Shown: positions 43,826-52,975, counted from the first letter of the stretch. The stretch is DNA of 64,000 nucleotides from Marinoscillum pacificum (GCF_024714495.1 NZ_JAMZMJ010000004.1:124001-188000); one strand, 5' to 3'. Translations and numbers: made by a program. Notes: generated by a model not told the origin, from the sequence alone.

Positions 43826-44917
43826 ATGATAGATACCCAACCCAAAGTAAAAAACAGCGAGATCTTCAGCGCTATGGCTGAGCTTGATCATGAGCAAGTT
43901 GTATTTTGTCACGACGAGGCTCTTGGACTTAAAGCAATCATCGCTGTTCATAATACGGTTCTGGGCCCAGCGATGGGAGGAACGCGTATGTGGAATTATC
44001 AGTCTGAGGAAGAAGCAGTACGTGACGTATTGCGTCTATCCAGAGGTATGACTTTCAAAAATGCCATTGCTGGACTTAACATTGGTGGAGGTAAAGCAGT
44101 GATCATTGGTGATGTGAAAAAAATCAAGACTGAGGCTTTGATGCGTCGTTTTGGTAAATTTGTACACAGTTTGAACGGTAAATACTGGACTGCTGAAGAC
44201 GTAAACATGACCACTCGCGACATGGAGTATGTGCGAATGGAAACCCCTTATGTTACTGGTCTTCCTGGCAAATCTGGTGATCCTAGCCCAGTAACTGCAT
44301 ATGGCGTATATGTAGGAATGAAAGCTAGTGCCAAGAAAGCTTACGGTTCTGACGACCTAAAAGGAAAGAAAGTAGTAGTGCAAGGTGCTGGACACGTTGG
44401 TACTTACTTGATCGAATATTTAGTGAAAGAAGGTGCTGAAGTATTTGTTTCTGACATCTTTGAGGATAAGATAGCAGCAGTAACAAGCAAATTCCCGTCT
44501 GTAAAAGTGGCTGACTCTAGCTCACTATACAGCATGGATATGGACATTTATGCTCCATGTGCTTTGGGTGCTACTTTGAATGATGAAACCATTCCTCAAC
44601 TGAAATGTGCAATTGTGGCTGGTGCTGCAAACAATCAGTTGGACAATGAAATAACTCATGGTCAGGCATTGAGAGAAAGAGGTATTATTTATGCCCCTGA
44701 CTTCCTGATCAACTCTGGTGGTATCACCAACGTGTATTACGAGCAGCAAGGAAATTACGACAGAGATCGCGTTTACGAACAAACTGAGCGCATCTTTGGA
44801 GTATGTACTGAGGTAATCGAATATGCAGAGCAAAATGACACAACTACTCACAAAGCTGCATTGCAACTAGCGATGAACAGAATTACAGACGTGGGTAAAG
44901 TGAAATTAGCTTACTAA
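43826..44917 (+). CDS. leucine/valine/phenylalanine dehydrogenase
   Basis: This 363-residue NAD-dependent enzyme deaminates branched-chain amino acids oxidatively. It shows GPAMGGTRMW, GLNIGGGKAVIIGD (with the substrate-binding and catalytic Lys), TAEDVNMTTRDMEYV with the catalytic Asp, and the Rossmann motif VVQGAGHVGTYL. The start is the ATG at 43826; the frame opens at 43769 but the extra 19 residues are not family-like. The length fits Bacteroidota leucine dehydrogenases. In this phylum the enzyme can supply branched-chain keto acids for iso-fatty acids. It stands alone, divergent from the ABC gene. Confidence 0.93.
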   Translation: MIDTQPKVKNSEIFSAMAELDHEQVVFCHDEALGLKAIIAVHNTVLGPAMGGTRMWNYQSEEEAVRDVLRLSRGMTFKNAIAGLNIGGGKAVIIGDVKKIKTEALMRRFGKFVHSLNGKYWTAEDVNMTTRDMEYVRMETPYVTGLPGKSGDPSPVTAYGVYVGMKASAKKAYGSDDLKGKKVVVQGAGHVGTYLIEYLVKEGAEVFVSDIFEDKIAAVTSKFPSVKVADSSSLYSMDMDIYAPCALGATLNDETIPQLKCAIVAGAANNQLDNEITHGQALRERGIIYAPDFLINSGGITNVYYEQQGNYDRDRVYEQTERIFGVCTEVIEYAEQNDTTTHKAALQLAMNRITDVGKVKLAY

Positions 44918-45033
44918 TGCCATAAGGCACAAGTTATAGTACACATTGACTTAGGAAGCTCGCTAGTCGGGTTTGTTCCTGGTCAGTGAGACTTTTCAAT
45001 TTAGACGGAATAGAAAGTTAAAATAAATATTGT

Positions 45034-46212
45034 ATGCTCAATCGTAGGATTCTTCGTGTTAAAGCCATGCAGGCACTTTATAGTTATTTCACGGCGCGAG
45101 AATCGTTGAAGGAAGTGGTGCGCGAGAAGATGGAAAGTCAGTTCTACCCAGATCCGGCTAAAGACGACTTCTCCGAATCGGACAAGTTTACTGAAAGACG
45201 CAAATTGGCGTCTAAACTGTTTGATGAGAACTTGCCAGCAAGGAAAGTTCAGAACACCGAAGATGTAGAGGAAGATGTGGTAGATGCAGTGAATGCTGCG
45301 ATCGAGGAGTACTACAAAGAACTGCAGAAAGAGAGAAGAACTATCAAGAAAGATATGCTGGATGATGTTGATGACATCAACAAATTGTATCTGAAATTGA
45401 TGATTCTTCCAATTGAAATTGCTCACATTGAGAAGTTAGAGCAAGAGAAAAAGCTAAAAGCTTACATCAACAAAGACAGTCCATGGAAGTGGAATTTCAT
45501 TACCAATCCAGTAGTTGATGATTTGACCAAATTTGAAGACTTGACCAAAGCGGTGATCGATGAGAACATTGCATGGGATACAGATCAGGTAGATCAATTG
45601 AAAACCTGGTTCAAAGACATCTTCAGAAAAGATGAGGTCATCAACAACTATGAGACCAATGAAGCTCCAACCATTGATGAGCACAAAGATGTCATCTTAC
45701 ACATGTTCAAGAAAATCATCTTCAAGAACGAGTCTGTAAGTGAATATCTATCAGAAATGGATTTAAGATGGTCAGAGAATAAGCCTATTCTTAAGAGTCT
45801 TGTTGCAAAAACTTTTCAGGATTATGAGCAGGAGCTCGATCCTCCATTTGAGCTGAAGTCTGTAAGCAAGAATGCAGACGAAGACATGGAGTTTTTCAAT
45901 GTTATGTTTGATGAAACTTTAGCGAAGAGTTCAGAGTTAGATGCGTTAATTGAGAAAAAGATCAAAAACTGGGATATTTCTCGAGTAGCTATGACAGATA
46001 GAATTATCTTAAAAATGGCTATTACGGAAATGATGCAGTTTCACAGTATCCCTACTAAGGTCACTATCAATGAGTTCATTGAAATCTCTAAACAATACAG
46101 TACTCCTAAGAGTAAACAATTTGTTAACGGGATTTTGGATGTACTCGCAAACGAACTAACTTCGGATGGTGTTATAAGAAAAAGTGGTCGAGGCCTAATA
46201 GATAATAAATAA
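45034..46212 (+). CDS. nusB: transcription antitermination factor NusB, long Bacteroidota form
   Basis: The 392-residue protein is more than twice the length of E. coli NusB. The first residues (MLNRRILRVKAMQALYSYF) are the NusB N-terminal helix, and the C-terminal 110 residues (IEKKIKNWDISRVAMTDRIILKMAITEMMQF, then TINEFIEISKQYSTPKSKQFVNGILD) are the classical RNA-binding domain. Between them lies a charged helical insertion of about 200 residues typical of Bacteroidota. NusB acts in rRNA antitermination and is usually the head of this gene block. The YtxH gene follows after 11 bases. Confidence 0.93.
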   Translation: MLNRRILRVKAMQALYSYFTARESLKEVVREKMESQFYPDPAKDDFSESDKFTERRKLASKLFDENLPARKVQNTEDVEEDVVDAVNAAIEEYYKELQKERRTIKKDMLDDVDDINKLYLKLMILPIEIAHIEKLEQEKKLKAYINKDSPWKWNFITNPVVDDLTKFEDLTKAVIDENIAWDTDQVDQLKTWFKDIFRKDEVINNYETNEAPTIDEHKDVILHMFKKIIFKNESVSEYLSEMDLRWSENKPILKSLVAKTFQDYEQELDPPFELKSVSKNADEDMEFFNVMFDETLAKSSELDALIEKKIKNWDISRVAMTDRIILKMAITEMMQFHSIPTKVTINEFIEISKQYSTPKSKQFVNGILDVLANELTSDGVIRKSGRGLIDNK

Positions 46213-46223
46213 AGATAGAGCGT

Positions 46224-46520
46224 ATGAGCAGTCGAGGAAATTCATTTTTTGCCTTCCTTTTTGGAGCCCTAACAGGTGGGGTACTTGGAGTTTTATTTGC
46301 TCCAGATAAAGGAACCAACACTCGTGATAAATTGACTTACCAGCTTGATAAGTACAAAAAGAAGCTGGAAGACATCATTGAGGACTTGGTAGAAGGTGCT
46401 GAAATGGTAGACAATCAGGCTAAATCTGATGGCGAAAAAATCGTGAAAGACGCGAAAACTAAAGCTGAAAAGCTATTGGATGATGTCAACGGATTGATCG
46501 ATCAGATCAAAACCAAATAA
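46224..46520 (+). CDS. YtxH-like small membrane protein
   Basis: The 98-residue protein has one N-terminal helix (FFAFLFGALTGGVLGVLFAP, about residues 8-27) with the Gly-rich YtxH motif ending in APDKG, and a long amphipathic coiled coil rich in Lys and Asp. YtxH proteins are stress-linked and have no known mechanism. It follows nusB by 11 bases and is cotranscribed with it. A gap of 103 bases separates it from the DUF1573 gene. Confidence 0.85.
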   Translation: MSSRGNSFFAFLFGALTGGVLGVLFAPDKGTNTRDKLTYQLDKYKKKLEDIIEDLVEGAEMVDNQAKSDGEKIVKDAKTKAEKLLDDVNGLIDQIKTK

Positions 46521-46583
46521 ATCCTAACGGATCATTAACAAATCATTAAGACTTTATAAGTAAGGCAAAACCTTATTGTTGTA

Positions 46584-46591
46584 TAAGTTTG
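46584..46591 (+). promoter_or_regulatory. possible -7 box for the DUF1573 gene
   Basis: TAAGTTTG fits the Bacteroidota -7 consensus TAnnTTTG and lies 32 bases before the DUF1573 lipoprotein start. No clear -33 TTG is visible at the expected distance, so this is weak. Confidence 0.3.
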
Positions 46592-46623
46592 TGGTGTATT
46601 TGAAATCTTAAAAGAATTGTAAA

Positions 46624-47148
46624 ATGAAAAGAAATACTCTCAATCTATTCGTACTTGGGTTGGCTGGTGTACTTGCATTTAGCTGCTCAAACAAAGAGTT
46701 AGAATCAAGAATTGCAAAGTTAGAAGGTAAAGTTGCTGAGCTAGAAACTAGTGGCAAACCACTTACTCCAGCAGCTAAACCAGCTGCTGCAGCTGAGCCG
46801 GAAGTGAAGCCAGAAGGTCCACTTCCGTCTTTCGAGTTTGCTGAGTTGGATCACGACTTTGGTTCTATCAAAGAAGGTGATGTAGTAGAGCACACTTTCA
46901 AATTTAAAAACACTGGAGACGCTCCTTTGATTATTTCTTCTGCAACAGCATCTTGTGGATGTACTGTTCCTGATTGGCCGAAAGAACCAATTCCAGTAGG
47001 AGAAGAAGGCGAGATTCAAGTAAGATTTAACAGTGCTAAAAAACCGGGTGTTCAGAACAAAACGATCACCATCACTGCTAACACTTACCCTAAGATCAAC
47101 CGTCTTAGAATCAAAGCGAACGTTGCAAAAGCAGACAATCCATCATAA
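46624..47148 (+). CDS. DUF1573 lipoprotein
   Basis: The 174-residue protein has a lipoprotein signal (lipobox LAFSC, Cys near residue 21), a short coiled coil (NKELESRIAKLEGKVAEL), an Ala/Pro-rich linker (about 48-65) and a DUF1573 domain with DHDFGSIKEGDVVEHTFKF and SATASCGCTVPDWPKEPI, whose CGC motif is a hallmark. The fold is an Ig-like (MSP/ASPM-Hydin-like) beta-sandwich. It is probably an envelope protein of unknown role. The yajC gene follows after 16 bases. Confidence 0.92.
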   Translation: MKRNTLNLFVLGLAGVLAFSCSNKELESRIAKLEGKVAELETSGKPLTPAAKPAAAAEPEVKPEGPLPSFEFAELDHDFGSIKEGDVVEHTFKFKNTGDAPLIISSATASCGCTVPDWPKEPIPVGEEGEIQVRFNSAKKPGVQNKTITITANTYPKINRLRIKANVAKADNPS

Positions 47149-47164
47149 TTCCTAATTTCCTGAA

Positions 47165-47479
47165 ATGATCAAAACATTATTATTACAAGCTAGCACTGGC
47201 GGAGCCAACTATACACAGTTTATCATGCTAGCTGGTATGGTTGCTATCTTTTACTTCTTCTTCATCAGACCTCAGCAGAAAAAGCAAAAGGATCAAAAGA
47301 AGTTTATTGAGGCAATCAAAAAAGGTGATCAAGTAGTAACTCTTGGCGGTATTCACGGTAAAATTGTTTCTGTAGAAGACACCACCATCACATTGGATGT
47401 GGACAGAGGAAACAAGTTGGTAGTTGAGAAATCTTCTATCTCACTTGATTCGAGCAAAAGAGTATCAGGAGAAAAATAA
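47165..47479 (+). CDS. yajC: preprotein translocase subunit YajC
   Basis: This 104-residue single-pass protein is an accessory to SecDF of the Sec translocon. It has one helix (about 17-37, IMLAGMVAIFYFFFIRPQQ) and the motif RPQQKKQKDQKKF followed by KKGDQVVTLGGIHGKIV. The family length is about 90-120 residues. It sits between the DUF1573 and YbbR-like genes, 12 bases before the latter. Confidence 0.95.
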   Translation: MIKTLLLQASTGGANYTQFIMLAGMVAIFYFFFIRPQQKKQKDQKKFIEAIKKGDQVVTLGGIHGKIVSVEDTTITLDVDRGNKLVVEKSSISLDSSKRVSGEK

Positions 47480-47491
47480 AAATGATAATTA

Positions 47492-48433
47492 GTGTCTAAA
47501 GCATTTAACAACTGGAAGGTAGTCTTACTTTCGCTTCTCGGAGCGACTACCTTCTGGTTTTTCAATGCTTTAAACAAAAGCTACGATGCGCGCATCAGTT
47601 ATCCTGTAGAATTTATTTTTGATCAGGATAGTGTAGTGGTAATGAAGCCACTAGCCTCTACCGTAGCTATCGACGTTTCCAGTGGCGGCTGGAACCTTCT
47701 TCGCAAGATCACAGTCAATGTGACTCCTATCCAGATCGAACTGGAGAACCCTACTGAAATCGGATTCTATACTCGTAGTTCTTTACAGCCAATTGTAACC
47801 GAACAACTTGGTGAGCTCAAAATCAATTACGTTGCTACAGACACGGTATTCATTGACATCCAAAAGAAGAAAACCAAAAAAGTAAAACTCATTGTCGACT
47901 CATTGAGTGTGGATTTAGCTGAAAACCATCGCATGGTAAGTCCTGTTACTATCAGCCCGGACACCATCGAATTGATAGGACCAACAAGCTTTATTGATAG
48001 CCTTTCTCGTGAATTTGTTATTGGTGTGCCTACCAGAGGCATTTCTAGCAATTATGATCGAGACGTAGAAGTAAAGCTAGAAGGAGGTAAGTTAACGAGC
48101 TCTATTCCGGAGGATGTTCATATCAAATTTGATGTTGACAAATTCGAAAGACAAAGCATCGAAATTCCTATCGAAATACAGAATTTACCAGCGGACTCAT
48201 CACTAACACTAGATCATCAATCCGTTCAAGTGTTTTACACAGTACGCTCCTCTCAGAAGCAAGACTATTCGGAAGATGATTTCGCAGTGACTACAGATGT
48301 TTACTTAATGGATGACGCTGACTCAACAGTAATGGCCATTTTGGTTTATCATCCAGAAGAGGCAATCGAAATTGATGTGATTCCAGAATACATCAAGGTC
48401 ATCCCAACAACACGACCAAATGCCATCCAATAA
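47492..48433 (+). CDS. YbbR-like (CdaR-family) protein
   Basis: The 313-residue protein has an N-terminal membrane helix (about 8-25) and repeated YbbR-like beta domains in the outer part (about 30-105, 105-200 and 205-310). It resembles CdaR, the partner of the diadenylate cyclase CdaA, but no cdaA gene is next to it. The start is GTG at 47492, and no ATG is available. Its end overlaps the coaE start by 14 bases. Conserved position between yajC and coaE is typical of Cytophagales. Confidence 0.82.
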   Translation: MSKAFNNWKVVLLSLLGATTFWFFNALNKSYDARISYPVEFIFDQDSVVVMKPLASTVAIDVSSGGWNLLRKITVNVTPIQIELENPTEIGFYTRSSLQPIVTEQLGELKINYVATDTVFIDIQKKKTKKVKLIVDSLSVDLAENHRMVSPVTISPDTIELIGPTSFIDSLSREFVIGVPTRGISSNYDRDVEVKLEGGKLTSSIPEDVHIKFDVDKFERQSIEIPIEIQNLPADSSLTLDHQSVQVFYTVRSSQKQDYSEDDFAVTTDVYLMDDADSTVMAILVYHPEEAIEIDVIPEYIKVIPTTRPNAIQ

Positions 48434-49025
48434 ACCACTGCTTGTAGGCATAACTGGCGGAATTGGAGCGGGAAAGAGCATAGTATCCAAAGTCTTTGAA
48501 ATACTTGGCATACCTAAATACGAGGCTGACACACGAGCAAAATGGCTCATGAGCAATGACCAAAAACTTGTTCAGTCCATTACGTCATTGTTTGGAATGG
48601 AAGCTTATCAAGAAGGTGAACTCAACCGAAAACATATTGCAGCTAAAGCATTTGATGACAAGTCACTTTTAGGCCAACTCAACCAACTGGTTCATCCCGC
48701 TGTGGGGCATGATTTTAATTCATGGGCCCAAATTCAAAGTACTCCTTATATATTGAAGGAAGCCGCACTGCTATTTGAAACTGGATCATATAAAGATCTG
48801 GACAAAATAATCACTGTTACAGCTCCAGAATCAATACGCATTCAGCGTGTAATTAAAAGAGATCAAAGAACAGAGGAACAAGTCAAAGCGATCATCAGCA
48901 ATCAAATGAGCGAGGAGAAGAAACTTGCTCAATCTGATTTTGTGGTAACTAATGACAATGAGCATTTAGTAATTGAGCAGGTATTGAATATTCATCAAAC
49001 CTTACTTGACCAGATCAGTCGGTAA
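48420..49025 (+). CDS. coaE: dephospho-CoA kinase
   Basis: This 201-residue enzyme phosphorylates dephospho-CoA in the last step of CoA synthesis. The P-loop is GITGGIGAGKS (about residues 10-20); EADTRAKWLM carries the substrate-binding Asp, and the LID region is RVIKRDQRTEEQ. It overlaps the ybbR-like gene by 14 bases and overlaps the convergent small gene by 24 bases. It ends the nusB - coaE block. Confidence 0.94.
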   Translation: MPSNKPLLVGITGGIGAGKSIVSKVFEILGIPKYEADTRAKWLMSNDQKLVQSITSLFGMEAYQEGELNRKHIAAKAFDDKSLLGQLNQLVHPAVGHDFNSWAQIQSTPYILKEAALLFETGSYKDLDKIITVTAPESIRIQRVIKRDQRTEEQVKAIISNQMSEEKKLAQSDFVVTNDNEHLVIEQVLNIHQTLLDQISR

Positions 49026-49256
49026 TTTGATCTGATCTGCATAGAAATTCATTCTCTTAGAATTTACATCCAACAACTCTATCTGATCCACACGATCTTG
49101 CTGGTGATTGTAAAACACTTCTACATAAACTTTATCCAACATGTAGAGATTTACTTTGTGACGATAATAACGAATAGAAGTAACCAGACTTCCGTTGAAG
49201 TAAAGCCATTTGGCTCTTTCAGCTAAGGTAAGTGCTAAAAAACGATCTCTGGTCAT
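49002..49256 (-). CDS. small conserved-looking protein of unknown function
   Basis: An 84-residue cytoplasmic protein, basic at the N-terminus (MTRDRFLALTLAERAKWL) and rich in Tyr and Val in the middle (RYYRHKVNLYML, VYVEVFYNHQQDRVDQIELL). It looks like a small beta-sheet domain. I do not recognise the family. Its last 24 bases overlap the end of coaE on the other strand. It lies 20 bases after the WG-repeat gene on the same strand and is probably cotranscribed. The regular hydrophobic pattern supports that it is a real gene. Confidence 0.65.
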   Translation of the reverse strand: MTRDRFLALTLAERAKWLYFNGSLVTSIRYYRHKVNLYMLDKVYVEVFYNHQQDRVDQIELLDVNSKRMNFYADQIKLPTDLVK

Positions 49257-49276
49257 ACCCTAATTTACGAAGATTC

Positions 49277-51865
49277 TTACTGATCACAGTATATCAAATC
49301 ATATTCTTGTGATCTGTAGGGTATGGATTTTATCGTTTCTCCCTGAGCGTTGAAATAGGTAACCACATACAATTCTGCAGCTTTTAAATGTTGCTCAGCC
49401 ATAAAAACAGGATTGCTTAAACTCCCAACATTAATGATTTCATTGTATTCAATAGGAAGAATTTCACCTCGCACATTTCCATACAATCCATAGCCATCTT
49501 CACCAGAGATGATAGCCAATTGCTCATCACCTACCTTGATCCACAATTTCACACTATGAATTTCCTGCTCTATTACTTCTTCGTCCAAATTAATTAACGA
49601 CCAATCAAGGCCGTCACGAACCCACAAAGAGGTATCATTCCAATCAATCATCTCGTCATAGTTGAACCCGACAACCTTCTTATTTACGGCATTCACAAGA
49701 CCGTGCTTACCATTCTTTACGACTTCATAATTTTCTCGAATACGCTTTATACGAGCACTGTACTCTGCTGGAATCAAGGCTCCATTTCGAAGATCATAAC
49801 AGCCAATTCGACCATCTTTCAACAAGAACAACAATTGGTTTTCTTTATCTACTACGTCATATTCGGCAGCTACCACATTGGACCCATCCGTTCGGCGCAC
49901 GCCTGTCTTGCCTCGATATTTGTACTTGAACAGTGAATCAGCCATTAAGGTCAATTCATCAAAATCACCCCAGAAAATCAAATTGGCATCCCGGTCAATT
50001 ACTTTGTGCTCAAAACCATCCTTGACATCCAAATAACTGGCATCACTACCAGGCCAAATGAACACACTCAACTCATTACTTTCTACAAGCGGAACACGTT
50101 CACGATTTTGGAATAACAAATCGAGCGTGTCACCCTTTTTGATTAACGTAGCAAACTCATTCAACATTTTCACAGAATCAATATCGTTCATCGGTCTAAC
50201 ACCGCCAGGATATCTTGATAATAGGATCCAATTCTCTTTCTTCAATGCCAACCAGCCATCATTTACAGCTATATTAGAAAACTCCTGATCAATGATTTCA
50301 GCCTCTTCTTCCTTGACCATCTGATAAACGTCTGGTGTTTTGATATACCAAAAAGAGCCGCTGATGTATACTTCCTGCTCTTCCAAAGGCACAATAAAAT
50401 TCAGTTTGGTATCGATGACACCCTCTTGATCTTCATAAAATACTTGCATCAACGTATCTTGAATCAACTCATAGTCATCAAACTGAAAATCAAGATCAGC
50501 ATCACCAAGGCTCAAATGCTGAACCGTAGTAATCGCCATTTGATCATCTTTTTCAACAACGATGTATGGCCCAACCATTTCAATGGCATCGTAACGAGCA
50601 TCAAGTAACACCTTTCCGGTTGGAGTACAGATACCCCAGTCGTAATCATGTTTGAAATTGATCCAGCCATTTTTCAAAATGGAGGCATCATCAACCGTCT
50701 GATCGATGATCTTGAATCCTGAAGCATGATATAAATATTGTTCGTCTTGTCTTACAAGCCTAACTGCAGGACTGATGGTCTGGTAGTCTTCGACTTCTGA
50801 CAGTAATGAATCACCAGTTCTTGAGATAAGAATATTCTTATCTTCCAACTTCACTTCCAGCCAGCTGTCGGTAATATCACCACATAAATAATCAGCATTT
50901 ACAGATTGGTATTTTGGATCAAGGATAACCTCTCCGCTTGAATTCAAAAATCCAAACTTTGCCTCACTGAATAGCGTAAAAAGAACTTCTTGATTGAGCT
51001 GATGCAGGTCCTTTAAAGAGTCAATTTTGGGATGTAGTCGATAAACTTGTTGATCAATTTGAGCAGGATCAGCTCCTAGATAATAGGCTATATCAGCAGC
51101 CTTTTTCACTAAATGACTTTTAGGGTAATCGCGAATGAATTGAATATATTCTTTCTTCAAATTCAATACGGTCGTCCTTTCAAATATGACCTCCTCCGCC
51201 TGCTTTCTGAATGGTGTTTTGGGATGCTCTTTTAAAAACGTGATATAACTCTCCGTTTTATCATCTTTAGTATAATCCTTGAAGAGCAGAATGTGGTAGT
51301 TTTCTTTAGCCTGAGGCACAAAACTGGAATTTGGGTACTGTTCAAAATATCCTTGATAGGCCTCCCAGGTATGAATAACTAAAACCAGTTCATAAGCCAA
51401 ACTATCTCTTAAATAGGTAGCCTGACTCATCAATTCGGAATAAGAATACCTATCTCTGAAATCATCCCAGGCTGCTACGGTATTGGTGGTATCCGCTCTA
51501 AAAAATGCGCTTTTTGCGACTTCATTTCTTTGTCTGATGAGTTCATCCATGGACAAACCAATATCCTGCAAGTCTTCATGAATTTTCGCATCAGCTATAT
51601 GAAAGTCGTTTAAAGCAGCTTCTATGAATAAGCTTGACGAGTCTATGTGGTAGCGTTGAAATGCCGTATCCAGAAATAAAACGGAATAGTAATACTTCGC
51701 ACCAGGGTTGATAGTATCCTTTTGTATAGACTTCAGAATCAGCTTTTCTGTCTTCTCAAAATCACGATCAATATATGCTTTTTGAATTCTATTGAGAATC
51801 CCCGCATATACCGTAATGATCACCCCAAAAATGATCATCCAAGAAACCATTAACTTTCTACTCAT
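49277..51865 (-). CDS. membrane-anchored WG-repeat-like protein
   Basis: The start at 51865 gives 862 residues; the frame extends to 51928 but the extra residues do not improve it. A membrane helix near residues 8-25 is followed by a long helical, TPR-like part (about 30-270; regular ENYHILLF, EHPKTPFRKQAEEVI). The rest (about 290-860) is a beta-rich array with repeated segments like FGFLNSSGEVILDPKYQ, WGICTPTGKVLLDARYD, TGVRRTDGSNVVAAEYD and YGLYGNVRGEILPIEYN, which are WG repeats. These proteins are thought to bind ligands outside the cytoplasm; the role here is unknown. It is followed by a small unknown gene. Confidence 0.85.
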   Translation of the reverse strand: MSRKLMVSWMIIFGVIITVYAGILNRIQKAYIDRDFEKTEKLILKSIQKDTINPGAKYYYSVLFLDTAFQRYHIDSSSLFIEAALNDFHIADAKIHEDLQDIGLSMDELIRQRNEVAKSAFFRADTTNTVAAWDDFRDRYSYSELMSQATYLRDSLAYELVLVIHTWEAYQGYFEQYPNSSFVPQAKENYHILLFKDYTKDDKTESYITFLKEHPKTPFRKQAEEVIFERTTVLNLKKEYIQFIRDYPKSHLVKKAADIAYYLGADPAQIDQQVYRLHPKIDSLKDLHQLNQEVLFTLFSEAKFGFLNSSGEVILDPKYQSVNADYLCGDITDSWLEVKLEDKNILISRTGDSLLSEVEDYQTISPAVRLVRQDEQYLYHASGFKIIDQTVDDASILKNGWINFKHDYDWGICTPTGKVLLDARYDAIEMVGPYIVVEKDDQMAITTVQHLSLGDADLDFQFDDYELIQDTLMQVFYEDQEGVIDTKLNFIVPLEEQEVYISGSFWYIKTPDVYQMVKEEEAEIIDQEFSNIAVNDGWLALKKENWILLSRYPGGVRPMNDIDSVKMLNEFATLIKKGDTLDLLFQNRERVPLVESNELSVFIWPGSDASYLDVKDGFEHKVIDRDANLIFWGDFDELTLMADSLFKYKYRGKTGVRRTDGSNVVAAEYDVVDKENQLLFLLKDGRIGCYDLRNGALIPAEYSARIKRIRENYEVVKNGKHGLVNAVNKKVVGFNYDEMIDWNDTSLWVRDGLDWSLINLDEEVIEQEIHSVKLWIKVGDEQLAIISGEDGYGLYGNVRGEILPIEYNEIINVGSLSNPVFMAEQHLKAAELYVVTYFNAQGETIKSIPYRSQEYDLIYCDQ

Positions 51866-52013
51866 AGCTGATTTAAACACCTTTGCAAAGTAAAAACATT
51901 CTGGAACAAAGGTTGTTATGAAAATCAATATCCGTTGAACCGTGATAATTCCTGTTCATACATAATTATTCCGGTCAAAGACTCCCCATGCCTCTAGAGA
52001 CCATTCCGATATA

Positions 52014-52021
52014 TATCTTTG
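52014..52021 (+). promoter_or_regulatory. possible -7 box for the small RNA
   Basis: TATCTTTG matches the Bacteroidota -7 consensus TAnnTTTG. It lies about 50 bases before a run of three hairpins and would set the transcript start near 52027. A -33 TTG is not obvious, so the support is moderate to weak. Confidence 0.4.
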
Positions 52022-52026
52022 AATCA

Positions 52027-52155
52027 TTAATTCGCAAAGGCGAGTAAATTTTAGGCGGTGATTAGATCTAGTTTTTACTAGATCGCAAGATTCGAACCCA
52101 ACCAGTTATGGGTCGAACTTAAAAGGGGCAAACGCACGTTTGCCCCTTTCTTGTT
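52027..52155 (+). ncRNA. candidate structured small RNA or leader RNA
   Basis: Three hairpins stand in a row in the 341-base gap between divergent genes. The first is a perfect 8-base-pair stem with a UUUU loop (52065-52072 with 52077-52084). The second (52091-52100 with 52109-52117, one bulge, extended by AAG/CTT) resembles a T-arm sequence TTCGAACCC but is not a tRNA. The third (52122-52133 with 52138-52149) is a perfect 12-base-pair stem with a GCAC loop followed by CTTGTTTTTAT, a strong terminator. A minor 4-base stem lies near 52032. The ends are estimated from the promoter-like box and the terminator. I do not recognise an Rfam family; 6S, tmRNA and SRP were considered and do not fit. 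It could also be an attenuated leader of the channel gene, whose start is 51 bases further. Confidence 0.5.
52122..52149 (+). terminator. strong intrinsic terminator
   Basis: A perfect 12-base-pair stem with a 4-base loop (52134-52137) is followed by a T-rich tail. It ends the candidate RNA upstream of the channel gene. The TMEM175-like gene starts 57 bases later and must use read-through or its own promoter. Confidence 0.9.
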
Positions 52156-52206
52156 TTTATAAGCATATTCAATTGATTAGTAATTCTTGAATGACTATTT
52201 TCAAGA

Positions 52207-52971
52207 ATGAGACAAGCACTTAAAGATCAAGAAGTTGGTCTAGACCCTCACTTCAGATACCGAGGTAAAAATCAAACACGAGTAGAAGCCTTCACAGATG
52301 CCGCATTTGCGCTCGGCATTACATTGATAGTCCTGTCTTCTTCGGTTCCTGATACGTTCAAAGATTTATGGTTGTCTGTCCGCGAAATCATCCCGTTCGG
52401 AATATGCGTGATTCTTGTCATGGTTATTTGGTACCAGCACTACCTGTACTTCCTAAAATATGGTTTGCAGGATCGCATGATCATCACGCTGAACACTATT
52501 CTGATTTTTCTAATTCTGGTTTATGTCTATCCACTTAAGTTCTTGGCACGTTTCCTTTTCGAACTTGTTCTCGCATTGTCATCTAGAAATTTCGACATCC
52601 TCAGCGAAATGTTTGGGCCGGAAGGTGGTATAAACGACATGAAATACCTGATGGTCTTGTATGGACTGGGCGCGGCACTAATATTTTTCACCCTTGCTCT
52701 TATGCACCTTTATGCAGGCAAGAAAAAAGAAGAACTGAAGTTAAACGAATACGAGCTGTTTGTGACTCAAACTGGGTCAAGGCAGAACCTTCTAATGGCT
52801 CTTGTCCCAGCTCTTTCAGTAATTTTAGCTCTTATAGATTTCCAATCAACGACACTTAACCAGTCAGTGGCAGGCTTTACCTATTTTCTATACCCTCCCA
52901 TCATGATAATCAATGGGTTTAGACGAGAAAAGAAACGCAAACAGCTTATTAAAAAACTGAATCTTAAATAA
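52207..52971 (+). CDS. TMEM175-family (DUF1211) potassium-channel-like protein
   Basis: The 254-residue protein has the TMEM175 signature in its first helix, RVEAFTDAAFALGITLIVL (the R-x-x-x-F-T/S-D motif). Five further helices lie at about residues 60-78, 93-115, 148-168, 192-212 and 222-238, matching the six-helix bacterial repeat. The bacterial proteins form tetrameric potassium leak channels. The end is basic (RREKKRKQLIKK). It starts after a terminator and is followed by a palindromic repeat. The N-terminal 30 residues are soluble and precede the first helix. Confidence 0.88.
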   Translation: MRQALKDQEVGLDPHFRYRGKNQTRVEAFTDAAFALGITLIVLSSSVPDTFKDLWLSVREIIPFGICVILVMVIWYQHYLYFLKYGLQDRMIITLNTILIFLILVYVYPLKFLARFLFELVLALSSRNFDILSEMFGPEGGINDMKYLMVLYGLGAALIFFTLALMHLYAGKKKEELKLNEYELFVTQTGSRQNLLMALVPALSVILALIDFQSTTLNQSVAGFTYFLYPPIMIINGFRREKKRKQLIKKLNLK

Positions 52972-52975
52972 AACC

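Noticed and set aside
45001-45426. 141-codon minus-strand frame
   Set aside because: It is opposite the NusB insertion and is Phe/His/Ile-rich from a reversed charged helix; not a gene.
52087-52120. tRNA-like T-arm sequence (TTCGAACCC)
   Set aside because: No acceptor stem, D-arm or anticodon arm can be built around it on either strand, so it is not a tRNA.
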